Shown: positions 1 through 7,044 of the stretch, one piece after another | Layout: each line of letters starts with the position of its first letter | Position numbering within the stretch: the stretch's first letter is position 1 | Assembly: GCA_002358875.1 (NCBI GenBank) | Contig: DEPS01000020.1 | Span: forward strand, 53,109-81,479 | Origin: Lachnospiraceae bacterium UBA3386 | Lineage (GTDB): Bacteria > Bacillota > Clostridia > Lachnospirales > Lachnospiraceae | Direction of reading: 5' to 3' | Length of the DNA stretch: 28,371 nt | Program-made: the position numbers and the translations under genes | Notes under the pieces: model-generated | Told to the model about the DNA's origin: nothing | The model's input: only the letters and a program-made list of their open reading frames with translations | Database searches by the model: none

Positions 1-1406
1 GTAAACTGAAGCTGGGCCGCCATCTCCCGCGACATATCGGACCGGAAGCGGATTCCCTTTGTATCCCCGCTCACAAGGCAGCGCTTTGCCATTGCCCGGT
101 CCCGGGATCCCCGCAGGATCTCGATAATGAGGTCGATCACGCTGCAGGCCCGGATCAGGCCCTCCTGGATCTCCCGCTTTTTCTGTTCCTTTTCAAGGAG
201 ATTTCTGTACTTGCGCCCTGCGATCTCGTACTGGAAATCAGCGCTGGCCTCCAGGATGGCCCTGATACCCATGGTCTCGGGACGGCCGTCCAGAATACCC
301 AGCATATTTACGCCGAAGGTGTCCTCCAGGCGGGTCTTTTTATACAGAAGATTTTTGAAATTTTCGACATCCGTGTCTTTTTTCAGCTCGATGACGATAC
401 GGATGCCCTCCTTGGACGACTGGTTAGTGATATCGATGATATCGCCTGTGACCTTGTTCTCGGACAGGGCTGCTACGTCCGTCAGAAATTTTCCGATCCC
501 CGCTCCGACCATGGTGTAGGGGATCTCCGTAATGACCAGGTTTATGCGGCCGTTTTTCCCTTTTTCGGTCTCCACCCTGCCCCGGATGCGGAGCCTGCCC
601 TGCCCGGTCTCATAGATCTGGGGCAGGTCGTCCTTGTTGACGATGATGCCCCCTGTTGGAAAATCGGGGCCGGGAAGAAGGCGCATGAGGGCCGCCGTCG
701 AGATCTGCGGGTCGTCCAGAAAAGCCAGCTCCGCGTCGATGACTTCCGCCAGGTTGTGGGGAGGGGTACTGGTCGCCATGCCTACAGCAATGCCTTCGGA
801 GCCGTTGACGAGGAAATTGGGGATGCGGACCGGCAGGACCACAGGCTCCTTTTCCGTCTCGTCAAAGTTGGGGCCGAAGTCCGTGACGTCCTTGTCGAGG
901 TCTGCCAGAAAGGCCTCCTCGGTGATCTTCTGCAGACGGGCCTCGGTGTAACGCATGGCCGCCGCCCCGTCGCCCTCGATATTTCCGAAATTCCCGTGGC
1001 CGTCGATCAGGGGGATCCCTTTTTTAAATTCCTGGGCCATCACGACCAGGGCGTCATAAATCGAGCTGTCACCGTGGGGGTGGTATTTACCCATTGTATC
1101 GCCGACGATACGGGCACTCTTCCTGTAGGGTCTGTCCGACCGGATGCCCAGCTCGTACATGTCATAGAGAGTGCGCCGCTGAACCGGCTTTAAGCCGTCG
1201 CGCACATCCGGCAGGGCGCGGGAAATAATGACGCTCATGGCATAGTCGATATAGGCCTTCTGCATGAGCTCTGAATATTCGGTGCTGATGATCTGTTCGC
1301 CGCCGTCGATCGCGGTTTCCGCTCCGGGATTGTCAAAGATCCCGTCCATGCTCCCGCCCTGCCCGCTGACGGGCTTTGATTCTTTATCGTTATTTTTTTT
1401 ACTCAT
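1..1406 (-). CDS. Type IIA DNA topoisomerase subunit A (GyrA/ParC family), 3' end outside window
   Basis: This is the breakage-reunion subunit of a DNA gyrase or topoisomerase IV, which passes one DNA duplex through another. About 468 codons are visible and the C-terminal part, including any beta-pinwheel domain, lies beyond the window. Translation from ATG 1406 gives a ~40-residue polar leader and then the winged-helix core, with the helix RALPDVRDGLKPVQRR near 63-78. The catalytic tyrosine is in AAMRYTEARL (Y153). The quinolone-determining segment reads HPHGDSSIYD, so the usual Ser (S114) and acidic residue (D118) are both present. An in-frame TAG lies just upstream of the start, which fixes the ATG, although the ribosome site is weak. 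It follows the B-subunit gene by about 100 bp and is probably cotranscribed. Whether it is the cell's gyrase or its topo IV cannot be decided without a tree and the missing C-terminus. Confidence 0.93.
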   Translation of the reverse strand, partial: MSKKNNDKESKPVSGQGGSMDGIFDNPGAETAIDGGEQIISTEYSELMQKAYIDYAMSVIISRALPDVRDGLKPVQRRTLYDMYELGIRSDRPYRKSARIVGDTMGKYHPHGDSSIYDALVVMAQEFKKGIPLIDGHGNFGNIEGDGAAAMRYTEARLQKITEEAFLADLDKDVTDFGPNFDETEKEPVVLPVRIPNFLVNGSEGIAVGMATSTPPHNLAEVIDAELAFLDDPQISTAALMRLLPGPDFPTGGIIVNKDDLPQIYETGQGRLRIRGRVETEKGKNGRINLVITEIPYTMVGAGIGKFLTDVAALSENKVTGDIIDITNQSSKEGIRIVIELKKDTDVENFKNLLYKKTRLEDTFGVNMLGILDGRPETMGIRAILEASADFQYEIAGRKYRNLLEKEQKKREIQEGLIRACSVIDLIIEILRGSRDRAMAKRCLVSGDTKGIRFRSDMSREMAAQLQF

Positions 1407-1407
1407 T

Positions 1408-1507
1408 TCCAGATACTATCACTCTTCTCCAAAAACTATCAGAATTCCTGACTCTTGACTCAAAAATCTTCTGACTCCTGTCTCTTAATTACTGCCGCCT
1501 GAATCTT
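1408..1507. repeat. Short direct repeats in the topoisomerase B-A intergenic gap
   Basis: This 100-bp gap holds three copies of TGACTC (1449-1454, 1456-1461, 1472-1477), two copies of ACTATCA and one copy of CTGTCTCTT (1478-1486), the 9-mer that recurs upstream of the B-subunit gene. No promoter or terminator is evident. Its role is unknown. It reads like a degenerate low-complexity spacer within the operon. Confidence 0.45.
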
Positions 1508-3469
1508 TTAAACATCCAGCTCCGCGTCCGCGGCATGCTCATAGATGAAATTCCTGCGCGGGGGAACGTCGGAGCCCATGAGGAGCTCCGTCATGTCGGA
1601 GGCAGTGATGACGTCCTCGATGCGGACCTGTTTCATGCGACGGCGCTTTGGATCCAGGGTGGTCTCCCAGAGCTGGTCCGCGTCCATTTCACCAAGTCCC
1701 TTGTAGCGCTGCAGGGTAAAGTCCCCCTTGTGGGTCTTTCTGTAGCGGGCAAGAGCGTAGTCGTCATAGAGATAGATTCCCTCACCCCTTTTCGGCACGA
1801 CCTTGTAGAGAGGAGGCATGGCCACATAGACGTGTCCTTCATAGATGAGCTCCGGCATGAAACGGTAAAAGAGCGTCAGAAGGAGCGTCGAAATATGAGC
1901 CCCGTCGACGTCGGCATCCGCCATGATGACGATTTTGTCGTAACGGAGCCTGGTGATATCGAAATCGTTGCCGTAGCCTTCGGAAAAGCCGCAGCCGAAG
2001 GCATTGATCATGGTCTTGATCTCCGCGTTGGCCAGAATTTTATCAATACTTGCCTTTTCGACGTTGAGGATCTTGCCCCTGATAGGCAGGATGGCCTGGA
2101 ACATGCGGTCGCGGGCCATTTTGGCGCTGCCGCCGGCCGAATCGCCCTCTACGATGAAGATCTCGCATTTTTTCGGGTCGCGGCTGGTGCAGTTGGCCAG
2201 CTTGCCGTTGGAGTCAAAGGAGAATTTCTGCTTTGTGAGCATGTTGGTCTTGGCCTTCTCCTCGGCCCTGCGGATCTTCGCGGCCTTCTCGGCACAGCCG
2301 ATCACGGATTTGAGGGTCTCCAGATTCCTGTCAAAATAGCGGACGATCTCCTCGCCGGCCACCTGGGAGACAGCCCTGGCGGCGTCCTGGTTGTCAAGCT
2401 TTGTCTTGGTCTGGCCCTCGAAGCGGGGGTCGGGATGCTTGATGGAAATGACCGCAGTCATGCCGTTGCGGATGTCGGCGCCCGTGAAATTGGCGTCCTT
2501 GTCCTTTAAGGCCCCCAGACTCCTGGCATAGGTATTGATGACCTGGGTGAAAACGGATTTAAAGCCCGTCAGGTGAGTTCCTCCCTCTGCATTGTAGATA
2601 TTGTTGCAGAAGCCCAGCACATTTTCGTGAAACTCGTTGACATACTGCAGAGCGATCTCCACGGAGATCCCGTCGGAAACTCCGCTGAAGCTGATGACAT
2701 CCGTGACAGTCTCCTTCTTTTTATTGAGCGCGCGGATAAACCCTGCGATCCCGTCCGGCTCGTGGAAGGCGATCTCCTCGGGCTCATCGCCGCGAAGATC
2801 CTGATACAGGATAGTCAGTCCGGGATTTAAATATGCAGTCTCATGGAGGCGGCTCTTTACGTCCTCCTCCTTAAAGCGTGTCTTTTCAAATATCTCCGGG
2901 TCAGGCAGAAAATTGATCCTTGTCCCGCTTTCCCGGGCGCGGCCGACGGTCGGAAGGAGCCCGTCCTTCAATTCCATCTGCGGTATGCCCCTGGCGTAGC
3001 GGTCCTCGTAAACATATCCGTCCCGGGAGACCTGTACGGTCATGCGCTCCGAGAGGGCGTTGACGACGCTTGACCCCACGCCGTGCAGGCCGCCGCTGGT
3101 CTTATAGGCGCTGTTGTCAAATTTTCCTCCCGCGTGCAGGGTCGTGAAGACCACTCGCTCCGCGCTGACCCCTTTTTCATGCATGCCGATGGGGATGCCC
3201 CTGCCGTTGTCCGACACGGTACAGGAGCCGTCCTTTTCAAGCGTCACGTGTATGGTGTCACAAAACCCTGCCAGATGCTCGTCGACTGCATTGTCCACGA
3301 TCTCGTAGATCAGGTGGTTGAGGCCGCGTGTAGAGACGCTGCCTATGTACATGCCGGGCCTGGTCCGCACCGCCTCAAGTCCCTCAAGCACCCGGATGCT
3401 GGAGGCTCCGTACTGTTCCTTCTGGTTTGCGCTGTCCGCGCCGTTCAAATTATTTATATTATTTGCCAT
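1508..3469 (-). CDS. Type IIA DNA topoisomerase subunit B (GyrB/ParE family)
   Basis: This is the ATPase subunit of a gyrase or topoisomerase IV, 653 residues from ATG 3469. The GHKL ATPase domain shows YEIVDNAVDE (catalytic Glu E56), the SDNGRGIP loop (~86-93) and the GGLHGVG loop (~126-132). The transducer domain follows, and then the TOPRIM domain with EGDSAGG (441-447) and DADVDG (518-523). The C-terminal RYKGLGEMDADQLWETT block is complete. The TOPRIM stretch ILPIRGKILNVEKA is closer to GyrB than to Bacillus ParE as I remember them, but I cannot settle this. The frame stays open to another ATG at 3517. I chose 3469 because family members begin shortly before the VLEGLEAVRTRPGMYIG block. 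Neither start has a strong ribosome site. No recF or dnaN is adjacent, so this is not the usual origin-proximal gyrBA locus. It may be the second type IIA pair of the cell. Confidence 0.94.
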   Translation of the reverse strand: MANNINNLNGADSANQKEQYGASSIRVLEGLEAVRTRPGMYIGSVSTRGLNHLIYEIVDNAVDEHLAGFCDTIHVTLEKDGSCTVSDNGRGIPIGMHEKGVSAERVVFTTLHAGGKFDNSAYKTSGGLHGVGSSVVNALSERMTVQVSRDGYVYEDRYARGIPQMELKDGLLPTVGRARESGTRINFLPDPEIFEKTRFKEEDVKSRLHETAYLNPGLTILYQDLRGDEPEEIAFHEPDGIAGFIRALNKKKETVTDVISFSGVSDGISVEIALQYVNEFHENVLGFCNNIYNAEGGTHLTGFKSVFTQVINTYARSLGALKDKDANFTGADIRNGMTAVISIKHPDPRFEGQTKTKLDNQDAARAVSQVAGEEIVRYFDRNLETLKSVIGCAEKAAKIRRAEEKAKTNMLTKQKFSFDSNGKLANCTSRDPKKCEIFIVEGDSAGGSAKMARDRMFQAILPIRGKILNVEKASIDKILANAEIKTMINAFGCGFSEGYGNDFDITRLRYDKIVIMADADVDGAHISTLLLTLFYRFMPELIYEGHVYVAMPPLYKVVPKRGEGIYLYDDYALARYRKTHKGDFTLQRYKGLGEMDADQLWETTLDPKRRRMKQVRIEDVITASDMTELLMGSDVPPRRNFIYEHAADAELDV

Positions 3470-3552
3470 AAGATACACTTTCAATAGCCCTGGAAAAGTA
3501 TTTTGTAAACAGATCATCAGGAAAATTCTTTTCCCGGACAGATTTCATGGGA

Positions 3553-3608
3553 AAGAGACAGAAAAACGGAGCGCTGTCAATAGACGGCGTACCGCCCCCC
3601 TGTCTCTT
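3553..3608. repeat. 9-bp inverted repeat in leader of the gyrB-like gene
   Basis: AAGAGACAG at 3553-3561 and CTGTCTCTT at 3600-3608 are exact reverse complements separated by 38 nt. In the mRNA of the downstream topoisomerase gene they could form a stem. The loop contains a smaller GGCG-TAC-CGCC stem. No U-tract follows, so it is not a standard terminator. Confidence 0.5.
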
Positions 3609-3755
3609 ATATTCATTTACTCTTAGTTATTCAGTTTTTCTTCGCTGCTTTTTGTTTTTCTTTCTGCTTCAGATTCTCTCTTTTGCTTCAGATACCCTCC
3701 GCTGTCTCTTTTGCCCTCTTCTTCAAGTTCTTATGCCCGGACTTTTATAGTGAAA

Positions 3756-3778
3756 GACAAAATAAAGATCATTTTGTC
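3756..3778 (-). terminator. Weak terminator after degV
   Basis: An 8-bp perfect inverted repeat (GACAAAAT, 7-nt loop, ATTTTGTC) sits immediately after the degV stop on the minus strand and is followed by TTTCACT. The stem is AT-rich and the U-run short, so termination would be partial. Confidence 0.4.
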
Positions 3779-3780
3779 GT

Positions 3781-4653
3781 TTACTTTATTTTTTCGGATT
3801 TTTTCACACAGGCAAGGGCCAGAGCGCCGGGACCTATATGGCAGCAGATGCTCAGGGACAGCTGTCCCTCTTCGATATTATATCCGGGGAAGGCCTTTTC
3901 CATTTCCGCTTTAAAAACTTTGAGCTCCTGGGGAACCTGCGCATGGACCGCATATAGATAGACGTTTTTCGCGTCGATCTCTCCGAAAAGGGTCTCAATG
4001 TCATGGTGCAGGGCATTGATCATCGTTGTCTTGCCCTGCGCAAGGGTTCGGGCTTTGGAGAAGGCGTCCAGCCTCTCCCCTTTGATCTGCAGCACAGGCT
4101 TGATCCGCATGAGGGTACCGATCGCCGCCGCGGCCGGTGTGATGCGGCCTCCCTTCTTGAGATATTTGAGGGTGTCCACCATGATATAAATGCTGGAGTC
4201 AAAGCGCTCCCGCTCAAGGATCTCGCGGACCCTGGCCGCGTCATAACCATTCTTCACAAGCTCAAGGGCGTCCTGGACGGAGCGCTTCTGAGTCACGGAA
4301 ATACGCTGGTTATTGACGACGAATACACGGCGGTTGTAATCATTTGCCAACATGCGCGCGCTCTGGCAGGAACCTGACAGTCCGCTGCTCATGGGGATAT
4401 AAACGACCTGATCATTCTTTTCCAGAGCCTTGTCCCACAGAGCCATAAGATCCCCGGGCGACGGCTGGCTCGTCACGATATCGACGCCGTCATCAAGCAT
4501 CTGGAAAAATTCTTCTCTCGTCAGATTAACATCTTCATAATAGGTTTTTTCACCTGCGCTGAAGGGCATGGGCACGACACTGATCCCCATTTCCTTTGCT
4601 TCATACTGAGTAATTCCGCTGTTGCTGTCCGTGATCACTGCAACTCTGGGCAT
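3781..4653 (-). CDS. DegV family fatty-acid-binding protein (FakB-like)
   Basis: A 290-residue DegV-family protein. Family knowledge: DegV/FakB proteins bind a fatty acid and present it to the kinase FakA, which makes acyl-phosphate. Visible signatures are the N-terminal VITDSNSGI strand-turn (D9), VTSQPSPGD with T61-S62, the SSGLSGSCQSA loop with S93, VDTLKYLKKGGRI (~159-171), and the C-terminal CHIGPGALA with H272. These are the lipid head-group contact positions of FakB proteins. ATG 4653 has a good ribosome site (GGAGG, 7-nt spacing). A strong promoter lies ~200 bp upstream, so degV can be expressed independently of recG. A candidate FakA partner lies at 7045-8781, only recG apart. The lipid specificity cannot be read from the sequence. 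Confidence 0.93.
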   Translation of the reverse strand: MPRVAVITDSNSGITQYEAKEMGISVVPMPFSAGEKTYYEDVNLTREEFFQMLDDGVDIVTSQPSPGDLMALWDKALEKNDQVVYIPMSSGLSGSCQSARMLANDYNRRVFVVNNQRISVTQKRSVQDALELVKNGYDAARVREILERERFDSSIYIMVDTLKYLKKGGRITPAAAAIGTLMRIKPVLQIKGERLDAFSKARTLAQGKTTMINALHHDIETLFGEIDAKNVYLYAVHAQVPQELKVFKAEMEKAFPGYNIEEGQLSLSICCHIGPGALALACVKKSEKIK

Positions 4654-4854
4654 ATAATAACCTCCACGTCGATGCGCCGGCGCGCCTTTTCAATTTATAA
4701 AAACCTCTCATCTATTCCGGCGGTTTCTCAATTCGGTATCTCCGACATACGGACACTTCCGTGTCTGATCGACTGTTTTTAATACTGCATCAGCCTGACC
4801 GGCCCTCCGTACAGGACGAATCCCTTTTTTAGGTAAATAGCTTAATCCGCATTT

Positions 4855-4883
4855 ATCATATAATCTGAAATGGCTAAAGTCAA
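4855..4883 (-). promoter_or_regulatory. Sigma-70 type promoter for degV
   Basis: On the minus strand TTGACT (4878-4883) is separated by exactly 17 nt from TATGAT (4855-4860). Transcription would begin near 4848 and give a ~195-nt leader before the degV ATG at 4653. The -35 box starts within 20 bp of the recG stop codon. Confidence 0.75.
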
Positions 4884-4898
4884 CCACTTAAAAAAAGT

Positions 4899-6944
4899 TC
4901 AGATCGTTGAGAGGTCAACAACGCGCCCGTCAGACATCCGAAATTCCGGATCCTCCTTAAGAAGCTCGTCCGCACAGGCGCAGGCATCGCGCAGAATATC
5001 CGCATCCTCGTACAAATCCGCCAGGACAAACTGGGGCAGGCCGCTCTGCCTCGTGCCGAAAAGATCTCCGGGCCCCCTTGCCCTGAGGTCCTGTTCCGCG
5101 ATGGAAAAGCCGTTTGAATTCTTTTCGAGGACCTCAAGGCGCTCCGGCTTATCTTTTCCGGAGTAGAGAAAAATGCAGTAAGACTGGTCCGCCCCCCTGC
5201 CGACGCGCCCCCGCAGCTGATGAAGCTGGGAGAGCCCGAAGCGCTCGGCATTTTCGATCAGGATGACTGTGGCGTTGGGCACATTGATCCCGACCTCAAT
5301 GACCGTCGTGGAGACCAGAATATCGGTTTCCCCCCTTGCGAAAGTATCCATGACCCGCTGTTTTTCCTCCGGCCGCATGCGCCCGTTCAGGGAATCGATC
5401 CGCAGACTGTCCGGCAGGGAACGACGGAGCTTTTCAGTATAATCCTTTACATTCTCAATTTCCGAAAGCTCCCCTTCCTCAACGGCCGGGCAGATCACGT
5501 AGCACTGACGGCCTTTTTCTATTTCAGAAAGTATGAAGCGATAGGCCCTGCCCCGCATGGTATCCTGCATGGCCAGGCTTTTGACGGGCTTTCTTCCCGG
5601 AGGCAGATTTTTGAGCGAGGAGATCTGCAGCTCTCCGTAAAGGATGATTGCCAGCGTGCGGGGAATGGGCGTCGCGCTCATGACCAGCACAGGCACATCC
5701 TTTCCCTTGGCCGCAAGATCTGTCCGCTGCCTTACCCCGAAACGGTGCTGCTCGTCCGTGATCACAAGGCCAAGGTCGAGAAACTCCACCTTTTCCTGGA
5801 ACAGAGCATGCGTCCCGATCACGACCAGGGCGCTTCCGTCCCCTATCATCTTCAACACCCTTTTTCTCTCCGCCCCCTTTACCGAGCCTGTCAGAAGGAC
5901 GGCATGCATGGGCAGGCCGCTTTTTTCAAGCAGCTTTTCAAGGCTTTCCATGTGCTGGCGGGCCAGCACTTCCGTCGGGGCCATCAGGGCGCCCTGCCTT
6001 CCGTTCTGCGCTGTCAGGATAAGGGCAAGGAAGGCGAGGACCGTCTTTCCGGATCCGACGTCTCCCTGCAGAAGGCGGTTCATGAGAACAGGTCCCGTCA
6101 GATCGCTTCTGATCTGGTCCCAGGCCTTCTCCTGTTCCGCCGTCAGGCTAAAGGGCAGATTTGATAAAAAAATACTGCACCACCCCTCTCCCCGTCCAAT
6201 ATATCCAGGGGCCCCTTCATCCCTCATGGGGCGCGGGTTGATCCTGGCCCCCTCCGCGCTCTTTTGTCTGCGGATATCAGTGATAAAACTGAGGAACTCG
6301 TTAAAAATCAGTCTTTTTCTGGCTCTTTGAAGGGCTTCATGGTCCTTTGGAAAATGGATCCCCCTGAGCGCCTCACAAAAACCAATGAGCTGATACCTGG
6401 AAAGAATCCCGGCAGGGAGGTCTTCTCTTATCCCGGACACATCCAGGGCTGATAAAATGGCGGCGCGCAGCCTGCCCTCCCCGATCCCTTTGATGGCAGG
6501 GTAGGACGGCTGCAGGGTCCCCCTTAGTTTTTCATAAGCTGCCGCACCCGTAAACCAGGGCTGCTCCATATATCCGGCCCCGTTTTTAGCCTTTTTGAAG
6601 ATCCCCCTGAATACGAACACAGCGCCAGCCTGCAGCGTCTGCCGCACATAGGGCATGTTGTAAAAAGTCAGGCGGATCCTTCCTGTCGCATCCTCTCCCT
6701 CAAGATGGGTTATGGCTCTTCCCTCCCGCCGCAGCATCCCCCCTCCCGGGAGGATCCTCAGCCTCAGCGTACACAGACATCCCTCCTCCGCTCTCCTGAC
6801 CGGTTCTTCATCAGAAAAAAAGATATAGGACGAAGGGTAGAACCTCAAAAGATCGCCCAGCGTCGCTATCCCCCTGCCTGCGAAGATCTCAGCTGTCTTT
6901 TGTCCCACACCTTTTAATTCTCTCACAGATGCGTCCATTCTCAT
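4899..6944 (-). CDS. recG: ATP-dependent DNA helicase RecG
   Basis: RecG remodels stalled replication forks and branch-migrates Holliday junctions. The 681-residue length fits the family. The N-terminal wedge/OB region contains the helix-hairpin-helix-like VRELKGVGQKTAEIFAGRGI (7-26). The helicase core has Walker A GDVGSGKT (294-301), a DEQH box (397-400), MSATPIPRTLA and the C-terminal QLRGRVGRG motif VI. The RecG-type end with DLRARGPGDLFGTRQSG is intact. ATG 6944 has AGGAGG at 6-nt spacing. The gene lies after Asp23 and FakA genes as in Bacillus (yloU-yloV-...-recG). An intrinsic terminator ends only about 10 nt before its ribosome site and no promoter is visible between them, so expression may rely on readthrough. 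Confidence 0.97.
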   Translation of the reverse strand: MRMDASVRELKGVGQKTAEIFAGRGIATLGDLLRFYPSSYIFFSDEEPVRRAEEGCLCTLRLRILPGGGMLRREGRAITHLEGEDATGRIRLTFYNMPYVRQTLQAGAVFVFRGIFKKAKNGAGYMEQPWFTGAAAYEKLRGTLQPSYPAIKGIGEGRLRAAILSALDVSGIREDLPAGILSRYQLIGFCEALRGIHFPKDHEALQRARKRLIFNEFLSFITDIRRQKSAEGARINPRPMRDEGAPGYIGRGEGWCSIFLSNLPFSLTAEQEKAWDQIRSDLTGPVLMNRLLQGDVGSGKTVLAFLALILTAQNGRQGALMAPTEVLARQHMESLEKLLEKSGLPMHAVLLTGSVKGAERKRVLKMIGDGSALVVIGTHALFQEKVEFLDLGLVITDEQHRFGVRQRTDLAAKGKDVPVLVMSATPIPRTLAIILYGELQISSLKNLPPGRKPVKSLAMQDTMRGRAYRFILSEIEKGRQCYVICPAVEEGELSEIENVKDYTEKLRRSLPDSLRIDSLNGRMRPEEKQRVMDTFARGETDILVSTTVIEVGINVPNATVILIENAERFGLSQLHQLRGRVGRGADQSYCIFLYSGKDKPERLEVLEKNSNGFSIAEQDLRARGPGDLFGTRQSGLPQFVLADLYEDADILRDACACADELLKEDPEFRMSDGRVVDLSTI

Positions 6945-6958
6945 AAGCAGCCTCCTGT

Positions 6959-6995
6959 AAAAAAACAGATACCGGACCCAAAGGCCGGTATCTGT
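6959..6995 (-). terminator. Intrinsic terminator between fakA and recG
   Basis: On the minus strand an 11-bp perfect stem (ACAGATACCGG with CCGGTATCTGT, 9-nt loop) is followed by seven T residues. It sits 50 nt after the fakA stop codon and just before the recG ribosome site. The ACAG of that ribosome site could also pair with the CTGT at the stem's 3' end. Confidence 0.88.
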
Positions 6996-7044
6996 GAAAG
7001 CTCAACTTTTTGTGGAAGATCAACTTTTCTTTAAAGGGACAGGA

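Larger units (their letters stand above)
3470..3780. other. Intergenic region between degV and the gyrB-like gene
   Basis: About 310 bp with no convincing gene. The minus (sense) strand is strongly purine-rich from about 3620 to 3730. It holds three copies of the CTGTCTCTT/AAGAGACAG 9-mer, one of which (3553-3561) faces another (3600-3608) to form a 9-bp inverted repeat with a 38-nt loop. A small perfect hairpin (GGAAAA-TTC-TTTTCC, 3520-3534) lies just upstream of the possible long start of the topoisomerase gene. I see no strong sigma-70 promoter, so the topoisomerase promoter remains unlocated. Confidence 0.5.

Noticed and set aside
1535..2509. 324-codon open frame antisense to the gyrB-like gene
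   Set aside because: It is a shadow of the high-GC topoisomerase coding frame with no protein-like motifs.
3553..3611. Similarity of AAGAGACAG ... CTGTCTCTTATA to Tn5 mosaic ends used in sequencing adapters
   Set aside because: Only 9 and 12 bases match; the rest of each 19-bp end is missing, and the same 9-mer occurs in two other spacers. A natural repeat is more likely than an adapter or transposon remnant.
3623..3730. Lys/Glu-rich open frame of 35 codons on the minus strand upstream of the gyrB-like gene
   Set aside because: No ATG, GTG or TTG start with a ribosome site; the composition follows from the purine-rich strand.
4890..4919. GTTGA-CCTC-TCAAC stem and T7 at the recG end as a terminator
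   Set aside because: The stem is 5 bp and 9 nt from the T-run, so it does not fit an intrinsic terminator.
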